Shown: positions 27,009 through 36,778 of the stretch, in pieces
How the letters are laid out: every line of letters begins with the position of its first letter
Position numbering within the stretch: the stretch's first letter is position 1
NCBI RefSeq assembly: GCF_003545875.1
Contig: NZ_QHCS01000003.1
Span: 247,003-311,002 of the forward strand
Source of the DNA: Leptospira stimsonii
Lineage (GTDB): Bacteria; Spirochaetota; Leptospiria; Leptospirales; Leptospiraceae
DNA: 64,000 nucleotides
Direction: 5' to 3'
Program-made: the position numbers and the translations under genes
The notes under the pieces: generated by a model
Database searches by the model: none
Told to the model about the DNA's origin: nothing
The model's input: only the letters and a program-made list of their open reading frames with translations

Positions 27009-27539
27009 TCAGTGAACTTCGGATCCTTCGAAAGGAAGTTTTGTTTTTGCGACGTCCAACAGGGGACCGAGTTCGAAGATATTCTTATAACCGTAAACTT
27101 TCAGAGAGATAAAGGTGGAAAGATTCAGAGAAGCAGCTGGACTTTTCGCCGCAAAGGCCTGAGGACTTCCGTCGAAGTTGTTATTGCAGTAAATCAGAAT
27201 CTTCGAATCTAAACTGGGAATGACCTTTGCAAGGGATTCTTTTGTAAACTCGGTAAACGGAAGATTGATCGCACCTTTGATATGTCTTAGCTTGAATCTG
27301 GATTCGCTCCTTGCGTCCAAAAGGATCACATCCTTTTCAGAAATCGTCGTTAAAAATTCATCTTCCGTTAGGCGTCTTGCCTCTCTTTCTTCTCCGGAAG
27401 AATTTACCGTTTTTTGAAATCGATCGTAGTCTATCAAACGATTCGGGATCGTCTTTCGAGAATTTTGTATACGTTTCCCTTTTCCTGTGATCATACCCGT
27501 ACAACAAACGAGGACCAGAATGATTCCTATTTTTTTCAT
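27009..27539 (-). CDS. Exported rhodanese-domain protein
   Basis: A 176-residue protein with an N-terminal hydrophobic leader (IGIILVLVCCTGMITG), so probably periplasmic or a lipoprotein. The rhodanese domain covers about residues 55-170: VILLDARSESRFKLRHIKGA is the CH2A motif, and the active-site loop starts at C118 (IYCNNNFDGSP). The loop is longer and more polar than the usual CxxGxR, so the natural substrate may not be a simple thiosulfate donor. It is convergent with ruvC across repeat copy 2 and has no operon partner. Confidence 0.85.
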   Translation of the reverse strand: MKKIGIILVLVCCTGMITGKGKRIQNSRKTIPNRLIDYDRFQKTVNSSGEEREARRLTEDEFLTTISEKDVILLDARSESRFKLRHIKGAINLPFTEFTKESLAKVIPSLDSKILIYCNNNFDGSPQAFAAKSPAASLNLSTFISLKVYGYKNIFELGPLLDVAKTKLPFEGSEVH

Positions 27540-27844
27540 AAAGAACGGCTCCCTTATTCGTTCAAGAATTTAAGAATTTTTAAAACCTTCTGTCAATTCC
27601 GTTTTGAAATAACAAAAGCAAGACGTCTGAAAAGTCCTCGATTTTACGAATTAAGAATACAGGAAATCTTCCAGGAAAGTCGCATCTCTTCTTTGGGAAA
27701 AAGAGAAACAAAAAGTTTTCCGCTTTTATTCAAAATTTTTTCAGAGAAGAAAACATAGGAGAAAGTATTTCCTTTCGAAAAAGAGTTTCAAGGGAAGCGC
27801 TCGCAAAAAAATGTAATTTTAGAGGACCAAAGACAAATAACGTT
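27540..27844. other. Divergent intergenic region
   Basis: About 300 bp between the divergent rhodanese and hydrolase genes. It is AT-rich and presumably holds both promoters, but I could not fix convincing -35/-10 pairs. AAATAACGTTAT (27836-27847) overlaps the hydrolase start codon; the same 12-mer forms a palindrome at 58139-58152. Confidence 0.4.
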
Positions 27845-28711
27845 ATGAAAAAGAATTCACTTCAGGGATTTATAAAATCAAAAGAATGGAATTTACATTA
27901 CATCATAGAAGGCGAAGGGCCGGATGTTTTTGTGATAGGAAGCGCACTCTATTATAATCGAACCTTTTCCAAAGACATTCGAAAACATTGTAGAATGATT
28001 TTTGTCGATCATAGGGGCTACGCCGGCGGAAGTTCCTCCACGAAGAAAGAGGATTTTTCTTTGGAGATCATTCTGGAAGATATGGAACTCGTACGCAAAG
28101 AACTTGGCCTAGAAAAGATCATTTTGATCGGTCATTCGGGTCACGGTTATATGGCACTGGAATATGCGAAAAAATATCCACAGAACGTAAGTCATTTGAT
28201 TTTGATGTGCCTAACTCCGGATTTATCAAAGAAAAGTCAAGAACTCATTCAGTCGCATTTTCAAGAGACTGCCTCCGAAGATCGAAAGAAATATTTCGAA
28301 GAGAAGATTTCAAAACTACCCGAAGCCATTTCAAAAGATCCAAAAAATGCATTTAAGATATTTAATATATTTTCCGGTGCCAAGAGTTGGTTCGATTTCA
28401 AATACGATTCGAGTAGGCTCTGGGAAGGTATGGAAGTGAATACTGCAATGTTTGATCACGTATGGGGGGAAATATTTCGCGACATCGACATCAAGGTCGG
28501 TCTTGAAAGGATCCAGGCTCCGGTATATTTGGCGCTTGGACGACATGATTATCTGATGCCTCCCGCTTATCTCTGGGATCCGATCGTTCCTCTTTTCGCC
28601 GACCTGAAGATTCAATTTTTTGAAAAGAGCGGACACGCTCCTCAGTTGGAAGAACCGGAAGAGTTTGATTCAGCCGTTTTATCTTGGTTGAAAGAAAAGA
28701 AGGCGCTTTGA
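27845..28711 (+). CDS. Alpha/beta-hydrolase
   Basis: A 288-residue cytoplasmic alpha/beta-hydrolase fold protein. The catalytic triad is readable: nucleophile S98 in IGHSGHG, acid near D235 (GRHDYLMPP), and H264 (SGHAPQLEEP). VDHRGYAGGS follows strand 4, as in proline-iminopeptidase/epoxide-hydrolase-like members. The helical lid (about residues 130-205) shows no specific substrate signature, so the ester, amide or lactone target is unknown. It is divergent from the rhodanese gene and appears monocistronic. Confidence 0.85.
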   Translation: MKKNSLQGFIKSKEWNLHYIIEGEGPDVFVIGSALYYNRTFSKDIRKHCRMIFVDHRGYAGGSSSTKKEDFSLEIILEDMELVRKELGLEKIILIGHSGHGYMALEYAKKYPQNVSHLILMCLTPDLSKKSQELIQSHFQETASEDRKKYFEEKISKLPEAISKDPKNAFKIFNIFSGAKSWFDFKYDSSRLWEGMEVNTAMFDHVWGEIFRDIDIKVGLERIQAPVYLALGRHDYLMPPAYLWDPIVPLFADLKIQFFEKSGHAPQLEEPEEFDSAVLSWLKEKKAL

Positions 28712-28910
28712 AATTTTATCAAGATTCTAGCTTGAAAAGTTCTCTTATAGGAAAATTAAGGGAACGATTTCAAACGGTGACTCGGAGGTCGATTTGAAGA
28801 ATTTTGTCTTCAAAAAAACGACTTTCATTGGAGTTCCTACAAAGATTATTTGCGTAAAATTTGCTTGGTGAGGGCTTTCAGTCCGAAAGGAAGCAGAATT
28901 CGCGTGAAAT

Positions 28911-29447
28911 TCACGAACGGAGATTCGTTGAAAACCAATCTTTTTGAGAAGAATCTATCTTTTGTGCGAGAGGCACTTTTTTTTCCAATTTTTCCTGGGC
29001 GCGACGGATCGAAGCGTTGATCATCGGATGAGAAATCGCCTCGTTGTTGATGCGAAATTTTTTCATAACGTCCACGATGTTTTTTCCGCCAAGAGCTTGA
29101 AAAAGCTCTTCGTCTAACGATGAAAAAACGGTGACTTCCTTGAGTTGAAGTTTTAAAAATAAAGCCTGTTCAATCTTTCTAAGCGGATAGTGCTCGCAGA
29201 AAATCGGAAATTGTCCCTGGATATCGAAGAGCGAAATTTCATTCGCATAAGCTATGTTTGGTGAGTTTCTTTCTAAACCGAGATTGGATCGAAATTTTTC
29301 GAAGGATTCTACAAACCAGAAAAGAAAGAGATGGTTTGAATTTTTGCGAAGTAGACGACGACATTTTTCAAATTTCGCTTCGCTGGAGATCCATACCTGA
29401 TCGTTTACCGGAACAGAAGGTTCTTTCGATTTTAAAAAGCCGAACAT
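28911..29447 (-). CDS. Hypothetical cytoplasmic protein (178 aa)
   Basis: The product is soluble and without a signal peptide; it starts MFGFLKSKEPSVP. The middle (FEKFRSNLGLERN...FPIFCEHYPLRKIEQAL) has alternating hydrophobic strands. The C-terminal part (ALGGKNIVDVMKKFRINNEA, then SHPMINASIRRAQEKLEKK) is helical. I do not recognise a family. Intact length, codon use and its isolated position support a real gene. A GGAGTTCCTACA motif lies downstream at 28830-28843. Confidence 0.7.
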   Translation of the reverse strand: MFGFLKSKEPSVPVNDQVWISSEAKFEKCRRLLRKNSNHLFLFWFVESFEKFRSNLGLERNSPNIAYANEISLFDIQGQFPIFCEHYPLRKIEQALFLKLQLKEVTVFSSLDEELFQALGGKNIVDVMKKFRINNEAISHPMINASIRRAQEKLEKKVPLAQKIDSSQKDWFSTNLRS

Positions 29448-29639
29448 TGGAATACGAACTGTGTGATTGAATTCTTAAGAGGCAAGAAAGAATTTTCCTC
29501 GGATCAAAACCTCTCTCGAATAAATCGCCATTCTTACATTTGTATCTAACAATTTTAGAATGGGGAACTCGGAAAAAGAATGATACATTCTCTCATTCGC
29601 GAGGGATCTCTTTTAGAATTCGATTCTTATGAGAACCGA

Positions 29640-30413
29640 TTACGAATTCATTTGGTGAAGAATCTGAAGTCCTCTCAGAGTGAGAAGCGGATCGATGCTA
29701 TCAAAGATTCCCGGATGGGCCGCGTCAATTACGGTAACGAGCCCGCCGGTTCCGATGACTCGATAGTCTTGACCTTTGTCCCGTTTGATCTCACGAATGA
29801 TTCCTTCTAAAAGTCCAATCCATCCAAAAAAGAAACCGGCTTGAATCGATTCGATTGTAGAATCACCGAGTATTTTTTCGGGAGATTGAAAGACGATGGG
29901 AGGAAGCTGAGACGTATTTCTTGTGAGAGCGTCCATGGAAACTTTGAGACCGGGGGCGATCACTCCTCCCAAATATTCCGGTTTGTCGCTTACGACACAA
30001 AACGTCGTCGCGGTTCCTAAGTCGATGATGATGGATTTTCCCGGATTGTCAACGACCGCGGCGGCGGCGTTTACCAAACGATCCGCTCCGATTTCGTAAG
30101 GCCTCGGATAGGAAATGGTAAAAGGAAGTTTCATTTGATAGTTCACGTGAACCGCGTCGATCTTAAACCAATCTTGAAACATTCTATCTAAGATCGGATT
30201 TAACGTAGGAACGACGCTTGAGAAAATGCCGCCCGTAATTTTTTCGTTCTCGATCTTGAATTCTCGCAAAAATCCCCGGAAGAACAATCCGAGTTCGTCC
30301 GAGGTTCTGTCCTTTCGAGTAACAGTTCTTTTGTGAAAAAGGGGTGAGGTCTTTCCGTTTTCAAAAATTCCGAAGACCGTGTTTGTGTTTCCAACGTCGA
30401 CAACTAAGAGCAT
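29640..30413 (-). CDS. coaX: Type III pantothenate kinase
   Basis: A 257-residue CoaX enzyme catalysing ATP-dependent phosphorylation of pantothenate, the first step of coenzyme A synthesis. MLLVVDVGNTNTVFGIF carries the ASKHA-fold phosphate-1 motif with catalytic D6. GADRLVNAAAA and IIDLGTATTFCVV are the pantothenate-binding and phosphate-2 motifs. Type III kinases need a monovalent cation and resist CoA feedback. The ATG is 1 bp from the birA stop, so the two are co-translated; this birA-coaX pairing is common in bacteria. Confidence 0.96.
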   Translation of the reverse strand: MLLVVDVGNTNTVFGIFENGKTSPLFHKRTVTRKDRTSDELGLFFRGFLREFKIENEKITGGIFSSVVPTLNPILDRMFQDWFKIDAVHVNYQMKLPFTISYPRPYEIGADRLVNAAAAVVDNPGKSIIIDLGTATTFCVVSDKPEYLGGVIAPGLKVSMDALTRNTSQLPPIVFQSPEKILGDSTIESIQAGFFFGWIGLLEGIIREIKRDKGQDYRVIGTGGLVTVIDAAHPGIFDSIDPLLTLRGLQILHQMNS

Positions 30414-30414
30414 T

Positions 30415-31173
<759 letters not shown>

Positions 31174-31450
31174 GACCGATAAAATCATCCTACTTAGGGA
31201 ATTCGCAAGAAGAAAATAGAGAAATGAAATCCGTATTATAAAATGAGGTGGAGAATTTGGACTGGAATTTGAAGCCAGTTTTCCCTTTTTTCTGATTCTA
31301 TCTCGGAGAAGAATCCGGTTCGTATAACAAAAGTATTACGATAACATCCGATTCTCATTTCGGCCAAAATCATGCACAAGTCTATAAATTGTTATATTTT
31401 TCTATAATTTGAATTGACATGCCTTTTGTTTATATAACCAATTTTCAAAT

Positions 31451-32161
31451 ATGAAATTTGGCTCACATAAACAACTAACGTTTTTTCTTTCTTCTGTCCT
31501 TATTCTCTCGATTTCTTTTTTCCAGTGTAAACCGGAAGAGAAAAAAGATGACTCGGCCCTTCTGCTTCTTTTGGGATTGGGAGCAATTTCAACGAATGCG
31601 GGCGGAGGAACTACAACGGATACAAAGTTACGCGTCTTTGTTACTGCCGCGACGTATAACGGGAACTTAGGCGGTGTAAACGGAGCGGATACAAAATGCG
31701 CGAGTGATGCAAACAAACCGACCTCCGGAACCTATAAGGCGTTTATCACGGGAAACTCGGGTGCGAACGGAGTGCGTTATGCCTGTTTGAACGACGCAGT
31801 GAACTGTCCCACGAATCCGGCAGGTGGAACGAAGAATTGGGTTCTGCAGGCGAATAAAAGTTATTACCGCATTGATCAGTCGACCGTCGTTTATACAACG
31901 AACGCAAATGCTCTCGTATCTACGATTCCGAATCAGTTGCAAGCTGGTGCGGCGGATTATTGGACGGGCTTCGTACCGGGAAATGGGACCGACTGGTCCT
32001 TAAACAGCGCCTGCGGAACCGCGACTACCTCTTGGACAGATTCAAATGGTGTTTCGGATGGCGCCACCGCTTCTGCAACGGGGATTACGATTGTAAATAT
32101 CAAAGGGAATGCTTTTACCCCTTGCAATCAGTTGAAAAATCTGATCTGCGTAGAGCAATAG
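31451..32161 (+). CDS. DUF1554-type Leptospira surface lipoprotein
   Basis: A 236-residue lipoprotein with a signal peptide ending ISFFQC (C26 acylated). A short Leu-rich linker (SALLLLLGLGAIS) follows, then a Gly/Thr-rich spacer and a domain with the DUF1554 pattern: KLRVFVTAATYNGNLGG, ADTKCASDANKP, DYWTGF, TSWTDSN and C-terminal KNLICVEQ. The Cys spacing suggests disulfides in a lectin-like fold. Members are numerous Leptospira lipoproteins, some reported to bind host proteins; that is not shown here. A TATAAT box at 31403-31408 may be its -10 element. Confidence 0.88.
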   Translation: MKFGSHKQLTFFLSSVLILSISFFQCKPEEKKDDSALLLLLGLGAISTNAGGGTTTDTKLRVFVTAATYNGNLGGVNGADTKCASDANKPTSGTYKAFITGNSGANGVRYACLNDAVNCPTNPAGGTKNWVLQANKSYYRIDQSTVVYTTNANALVSTIPNQLQAGAADYWTGFVPGNGTDWSLNSACGTATTSWTDSNGVSDGATASATGITIVNIKGNAFTPCNQLKNLICVEQ

Positions 32162-32299
32162 GTTTCTTATCCAGCGATCGCTTTCCTTTGGAGACGTTCC
32201 TTTTTCTGCGAATCTGAGAAGGAAGGATTTTATAGGAATTCCAACGACCGCAATTTTTACTTGTAAAATTACGATTTCGTGATAAAGGAAAGTCTCCCG

Positions 32300-32393
32300 A
32301 GGTTTTTCCGCCACCGAAACTCAATGATTCGCTCCCTATGAGTCGCTCATCAACCCCTCCACCCAAGATCAGGGTGGGGCCCGCGGCTTTTAC
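32300..32393 (+). repeat. Dispersed intergenic repeat, copy 3
   Basis: This aligns without gaps to 9420-9513 and 26761-26854, with about nine in ten bases shared by eye. Similarity extends past the core (CTGTCGGAGTTCCGAT after it). The surrounding gap 32162-32987 lies between convergent genes. Apart from this repeat and the terminator at 32893 it holds only unsupported ORFs (for example 32577-32828, plus strand). Confidence 0.85.
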
Positions 32394-32892
32394 AGAATAG
32401 CTGTCGGAGTTCCGATAAACTCTTCTTGTGAATCAATTCGTCTAAAGCAGAGATTATTGGAAGAGGATTTGAGAGGTTTCCTTTGATTTCGATAGAAAGA
32501 ATTCTCTTTTGATCCAAATGTTTTTTTCGAATTCTTTGAAGTCCATTTTTTACTCTCAGTAAGTTCCGTTCTTAGAATGGAGTTTCCACATTCTTCCGAG
32601 TCCAAAATGGTTTATTCTTTCTTGCGGATTCGTTTGCCGATCGTTCCTTCCGGAAATTCTTACATTGGAGGCATCTGGAGAACGTCCAAAAAATCCTTCG
32701 AAATTGAATTCTCGATTTCTCAAAATTTCATTCGCTCCAATGGGATCTTTGTTTTGTCTTTGATAGTATCTCTATGTCGAAAATTCTTCCAGTGGTCGGC
32801 TTCAAAAATGGGCGCCGAAGAATGGTAAAATAGAATTCTTCGAATGATGTCCACGACTCGCGCACATTTTCAAAAATGGGAACGGATCCTAT

Positions 32893-32923
32893 AAAAAAAG
32901 CCCCGATTGCTCGGGGCTTTTTT
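32893..32923. terminator. Bidirectional rho-independent terminator
   Basis: AAAAAAGCCCCGA, loop TTGC, TCGGGGCTTTTTT: a textbook GC stem flanked by A and T tracts on both strands. It lies 65 bp past the thiolase stop (minus strand) and can also stop transcription from the left. Confidence 0.93.
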
Positions 32924-32987
32924 GTTCTTTCGTTTTCGAAAGGATTTCGACAAAGACTTGAGTAGTTTATAAAATTCTAAACTACTA

Positions 32988-34313
32988 TCAACCCTTGTAT
33001 CTTTCGATCAACATGGATCCAGCGATTCCACCGTGAGCACACGCTGTGATCACGACTTTGTTCGCAGAAGGATCTTCTTTTAAGTCCATGATCGCGTTTG
33101 CAATCAAACGAATCCCGGTTGCGCCAAAAGGGTGACCGATCGCGATGGATCCTCCGTTCGGGTTGATCTTCTTAGAGTCGAAAGATTTTTCCCAATCCCA
33201 ACCGGTGTCCATTTTGATTTGTTCCAGAGCGCCGACCGCGGTAGCCGCGAACGCTTCGTGAATTTCTACGTAGTCGACGTCTTGGATCTTCAGGCCTACG
33301 TCAGCGAGAAGTGCTTCGGTTGCCGCCGCTTGTCCGATTCCCATGTTGTTCGGATGAACGCCTTTCATGTTCCAACCGGAAACGACTGCCTCGATCGTAA
33401 GACCGAGTTCTTTCGCCTTTTCAACGGTTGTTATAATCACACCCGCCGCTCCATCGGAACGAGGGCTTGCGTTGAAGATAGAGACGGTAGGGCCGTGGGA
33501 TTTTTTCAAATCTTTTGCATACTTCGTTTTGAATTCTTCGAATTTCATTCCTGGGTTATCAAACATCAGCATCGCGCGTCCCATACGAGTTGGGTTTTCC
33601 ACTAAACCTTCACGGAGTCCGACCGCTTCGTCGATCGCGAGTTCGTTTCCGTCTTCGTCTTTCATCGGAATGATATAAGGAGAGTATTTTCCAGCTTTAG
33701 AAGCTTCTAATGCTCTTTTGAAAGATTCGAACGCGAGTTTATCTTGGATTTCACGAGAAAGTCCGTAGTTTTGCGCTACGATCTCTGCGGTGACTTGCAT
33801 ACCGTAAGAAGTTTCCCCGTCTCCGAGTCCGTCTTCCAGAGTATCTCTGAGTTCCACACCTTCGGGAAGATTGTCCGGAAGAAGTTTTTTCAACTTATCC
33901 AGAGATCCCGCTTTTTTGTTTAAACGAGCGTTCTTAACGATAAACGGCATGGAAGTTTGAGATTCTTCTCCAATCGCGAGGAACACTTCGCCTTCACCTA
34001 AAACGATTCTTCGAGCCGCTTCCGCAACCGCTTCCATCCCGGAAACGCAGTTGTTTGCAACAGTGATACAAGCGATCTCGTCTCTCATTCCGACGAGGTT
34101 TGCAATCACTCTTGCTGAGTTCGGCGCGTTGCTGAATCCTTCTCCAACGACAACTCCGTCGATTTGCGACGGTTTCAGTTTGCTTTTAGCTAGAATATCC
34201 TCTGCGACAATTTTACCCAGGTGGTGTCCTGGGTATGGTCCGAGCGCTTTCGCGATCTGAGCAAAAGGAGTTCTTCTTGGTGTACAGATAGCCAATGGCT
34301 TTGCTAATTTCAT
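32988..34313 (-). CDS. Thiolase (acetyl-CoA acyltransferase)
   Basis: A 441-residue thiolase catalysing thiolytic cleavage of 3-ketoacyl-CoA or the reverse condensation. The acylated cysteine is C89 in NNCVSGMEA. The histidine motif GGSIAIGHPFGATG and the second cysteine motif CAHGG near the C-terminus are intact. The length (above 430) is closer to FadI-type than to short FadA/AtoB enzymes. The upstream thioesterase-like gene and the second TetR gene suggest a small acyl-CoA metabolism locus. Its exact chain-length role is unknown. It ends in a strong terminator. Confidence 0.93.
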   Translation of the reverse strand: MKLAKPLAICTPRRTPFAQIAKALGPYPGHHLGKIVAEDILAKSKLKPSQIDGVVVGEGFSNAPNSARVIANLVGMRDEIACITVANNCVSGMEAVAEAARRIVLGEGEVFLAIGEESQTSMPFIVKNARLNKKAGSLDKLKKLLPDNLPEGVELRDTLEDGLGDGETSYGMQVTAEIVAQNYGLSREIQDKLAFESFKRALEASKAGKYSPYIIPMKDEDGNELAIDEAVGLREGLVENPTRMGRAMLMFDNPGMKFEEFKTKYAKDLKKSHGPTVSIFNASPRSDGAAGVIITTVEKAKELGLTIEAVVSGWNMKGVHPNNMGIGQAAATEALLADVGLKIQDVDYVEIHEAFAATAVGALEQIKMDTGWDWEKSFDSKKINPNGGSIAIGHPFGATGIRLIANAIMDLKEDPSANKVVITACAHGGIAGSMLIERYKG

Positions 34314-34357
34314 TTTCTTTCTCCAGACTTCAAATTCTTAATCAATCAATCCTATAT

Positions 34358-35218
34358 TCATTTTTGAGAATATTCGTAATTCTCAACATACTCTCTCACG
34401 AGGTTTTGAAATTCTTCGGGCGCTTTTTTCGGTCTCGATTTCGAAACGGAGACTACCAATTGTTCGTCCTGCACCGCGAAATAACGCAAACCGGATTCTA
34501 CATCCGTAACTTCGTGCCTCATATAACTCCGGATCTTTTCAAAAGAATGGATCCAGGTGCTCACCCGTACTTTTCTTCCCGCGGGGACGGGTTGGAAGAA
34601 TCGAAAAACTCCTCCCATAAAAAACATCGTCGTATCCATTTCCACAAAACGATCCAAGGTCAGACCGGTTTGTGTGGAAAAAAACCATCGAGAATCCTCT
34701 ACGATTCTCCAAAGATACGCTGGGTTGTATTCCCCGAAAATATTTCTCTCGCTATAGAGAGTGATCAATTCCGTATCCACCGTTTTGCAAGTCCCTTTAA
34801 AATCGGGAATCTGTGGAAACTGATCAAAACCGGAAATGTCCGATTTTTCGCCTGGAAGAAGATCGATCGTTCTTCCTTCTTTTTCCGAAACGGTAAGGGT
34901 TTTTATCTCCGCGGCGGCAGTTCCGGAATCCGAATACACTTTTTGATCCCAGAAGATCTTACCATCTTTAAGAGGAAATGCTTTCGTTTCCGTTTTGAGA
35001 TCGGCTCCTTCCATTTGCTGAGCAAGGAATCGAATCTGAGATTCGAGAGGATGGATCGCAATCCCTTGAGACAAAATCTCCCTCAAAGAAAAACCGTTTT
35101 TTTCCAGGGCACGAAATCTGCCTTCCAGGCAGAAATTCTCATAAGTCCTACTGGTCACGTGTCTCTGCGTGTCCAGGTCGGAAATACGAGTCACGAGTTG
35201 AATTTCATCTCTGATCAT
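34358..35218 (-). CDS. Double-hotdog acyl-CoA thioesterase-like protein
   Basis: A 286-residue protein with two hotdog-like halves. The N-terminal half has DLDTQRHVTSRTYENFCLEGR, resembling the 'D.D..gHvn...Y' active-site helix of 4HBT/acyl-ACP thioesterases. The second half has RWFFSTQTGLTLDRFVEMDTT and FFQPVPAGRKVRVSTWI. Hydrolysis of acyl-CoA or acyl-ACP is inferred. It ends 44 bp before the thiolase gene, so they may form one operon, and a palindromic operator lies between its start and the divergent TetR gene. Confidence 0.75.
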   Translation of the reverse strand: MIRDEIQLVTRISDLDTQRHVTSRTYENFCLEGRFRALEKNGFSLREILSQGIAIHPLESQIRFLAQQMEGADLKTETKAFPLKDGKIFWDQKVYSDSGTAAAEIKTLTVSEKEGRTIDLLPGEKSDISGFDQFPQIPDFKGTCKTVDTELITLYSERNIFGEYNPAYLWRIVEDSRWFFSTQTGLTLDRFVEMDTTMFFMGGVFRFFQPVPAGRKVRVSTWIHSFEKIRSYMRHEVTDVESGLRYFAVQDEQLVVSVSKSRPKKAPEEFQNLVREYVENYEYSQK

Positions 35219-35261
35219 TTCGTCCCTCCCTTTTTCTTTGTCGGAGATTCTGACCTTATTT

Positions 35262-35286
35262 CGCGACCCATAGGGAGCGAAATTGC
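35262..35286 (-). repeat. Inverted fragment of the dispersed repeat
   Basis: CGCGACCCATAGGGAGCGAA followed by ATTGC matches the reverse complement of the repeat core (GCGACTCATAGGGAGCGAAT) with few changes. It is flanked by a direct repeat GATTCTGACCTTA at about 35247 and 35311. Confidence 0.5.
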
Positions 35287-35360
35287 ATTCACCTCAGCGT
35301 GCCTCCGGAAGATTCTGACCTTAGTTTAGACCGGGCTAAATTTTGATCAAACAAAAAAAT

Positions 35361-35378
35361 ACAGAACGTTCGTTCTGT
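35361..35378. promoter_or_regulatory. Likely TetR operator between divergent genes
   Basis: ACAGAACG-TT-CGTTCTGT is a perfect palindrome with 8-bp arms. It lies 91 bp before the TetR start and 143 bp before the thioesterase-like gene, inside an A/T-rich promoter-like stretch. A TTGACA box is at 35405-35410 on the TetR side. Confidence 0.72.
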
Positions 35379-35468
35379 TTTTTTAAGAAGCGTATTCAAA
35401 GTCATTGACAGAAGTTTTTTCGCGTGGGAAATTAGTTACGTAAGAATTTTGGAATAATACCTTTAGAT

Positions 35469-36083
35469 ATGAAAGCTCAATCGCGCAAAAAGAAAGAATC
35501 CGGAATCGGCGTTCGGGAAAGAATTTTGGATACGGCGACTTCTCTTTTTTACAAACAGGGGTTTTCGAATACCGGAATGAGACAGATAATTCAAGAGTCC
35601 AATTCCGTAGCCGCGAGTCTTTACGATCATTATCCATCCAAAAAAGAATTGGGCCTCGCCTATTTAGCTCGTCAGGAAGAAAAAACTCTCAGCGACCTTC
35701 AAGGTTTGATGGATCGTTATCCCGATATGGCCGAATTCTTAAGAGCCTGGGTCATCCTCAAAGAAAAGCAGATTCGTCACGGAGAATTCTTCGGATGTCC
35801 CTTTGCCGGATTTGCGAGTCAGGTGATGGACGCGGATCCGGAGTATACCGAATTCTTAAAAGATATCGTCTCGAAATGGACGAGGATGATCAGCGACTAT
35901 CTACAGAAGGCGATCGGTTCCGGTCAACTCAAACGAAGCATGGACATTCAATACGTAGCTCGGAGAATGTTGATGGCTTATCACGGTTCGGTGACGATGT
36001 GGAGAATGACTTTGGAACTTCGTTACATCCGCGAAATGGAAGATTCACTCCGAGAAATCGTCGAAGAATATAGAATTCTCTAA
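35469..36083 (+). CDS. TetR-family transcriptional regulator
   Basis: A 204-residue regulator. The DNA-binding domain is clear: RILDTATSLFYKQGFSNTG and MRQIIQESNSVAASLYDHYPSKKELG. The C-terminal domain contains GEFFGCPFAGFASQVMDADPE, typical of the YxaF/LmrA-like TetR branch with a conserved Cys. The ligand is unknown; given its divergent thioesterase and thiolase neighbours, an acyl-CoA or fatty acid is plausible. The palindrome at 35361-35378 is the obvious binding site, allowing it to control both itself and the divergent genes. Confidence 0.93.
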   Translation: MKAQSRKKKESGIGVRERILDTATSLFYKQGFSNTGMRQIIQESNSVAASLYDHYPSKKELGLAYLARQEEKTLSDLQGLMDRYPDMAEFLRAWVILKEKQIRHGEFFGCPFAGFASQVMDADPEYTEFLKDIVSKWTRMISDYLQKAIGSGQLKRSMDIQYVARRMLMAYHGSVTMWRMTLELRYIREMEDSLREIVEEYRIL

Positions 36084-36158
36084 AGAAATTCAAATTCTCT
36101 TTTTGAGAAATCCATTCCAATCAGTAACCAGTCCAACATTCAGAACGAATCTACGTGT

Positions 36159-36656
36159 ATGGAAAAGAAGATTTTACTGACGCTCGTTTCTGTGTTATTC
36201 CTATTCACAAGTTGTGCTCCCGTGGACGGCGACGATAAGGCAAAGAAAAAAGGAGGAAAGATGAAATACGAAGTGAACAAATCGGAAGAAGAATGGAAAA
36301 AAGAACTCACTCCTGAACAATATAAAATCTTAAGACAGAAGGGGACCGAGATGGCGTTCACCGGCGCCCTCTATAAGAATCACGAAAAAGGAACCTATCT
36401 TTGCGCCGCTTGCGGAGCCGCGCTCTTTTCGTCGGAAACAAAATATGAATCCGGATCGGGTTGGCCTTCTTTCTATCAACCCGCAAAAGAAGAAGCCGTC
36501 GAAAAGGAAACCGACTCAAGTCATGGGATGACGAGAACTGAAGTGGTTTGTGCAAGATGTGGTGGGCATTTGGGACATGTATTTCCTGACGGACCAAGAC
36601 CGACCGGACTTAGGTATTGTATCAATTCTGCATCTTTGAAGTTTAAGAAAGAATAA
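36159..36656 (+). CDS. msrB: Lipoprotein-type peptide methionine-R-sulfoxide reductase
   Basis: A 165-residue MsrB that reduces methionine-R-sulfoxide in oxidised proteins. An N-terminal signal with lipobox (LFLFTSC, C19) predicts a membrane-anchored, periplasmic or surface enzyme; many MsrB are cytoplasmic. The zinc-binding pairs CAACG and CARCG are present, GSGWPSFYQP is the substrate-binding motif, and the catalytic Cys is C154 in LRYCINSASL. It may repair proteins of the envelope under oxidative stress. The electron donor is not encoded nearby. Confidence 0.95.
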   Translation: MEKKILLTLVSVLFLFTSCAPVDGDDKAKKKGGKMKYEVNKSEEEWKKELTPEQYKILRQKGTEMAFTGALYKNHEKGTYLCAACGAALFSSETKYESGSGWPSFYQPAKEEAVEKETDSSHGMTRTEVVCARCGGHLGHVFPDGPRPTGLRYCINSASLKFKKE

Positions 36657-36668
36657 GAATCTTACAGC

Positions 36669-36694
36669 TTCCGGGAAGGGTTCCCGACCCGGAA
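36669..36694 (+). terminator. Possible terminator after msrB
   Basis: TTCCGGG and CCCGGAA form a 7-bp stem 13 bp past the msrB stop; an alternative inner hairpin pairs GGGAA with TTCCC. A T-run (GTTTTTTG) occurs about 25 bp later, so efficiency is uncertain. Confidence 0.4.
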
Positions 36695-36778
36695 AAATTC
36701 CCGCTCCCGTTTTTTGATTTTCAGCAGTGGCGAAGGGTAAAATAATACCTAAAACCGGAATCCCCCGGGAGCAACTCA

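Noticed and set aside
27836..27847. AAATAACGTTAT shared with 58139-58152 as a regulatory site
   Set aside because: The shared word is short, AT-rich and only palindromic in full at the second site; two occurrences in 64 kb are weak evidence.
31403..31438. Promoter built from TTGACA (31414) and TATAAC (31433) upstream of the DUF1554 lipoprotein
   Set aside because: The spacing is only 13 bp, too short for a standard promoter; the separate TATAAT at 31403 lacks a clear -35 box.
32577..32828. Plus-strand ORF of 83 codons
   Set aside because: No ribosome site, no motif, and located between two converging genes in repeat-containing DNA.
34295..35329. Plus-strand ORF of 344 codons
   Set aside because: It lies antisense to the thioesterase-like gene and is rich in Phe, Arg and Ser; the minus-strand gene has clear family motifs.
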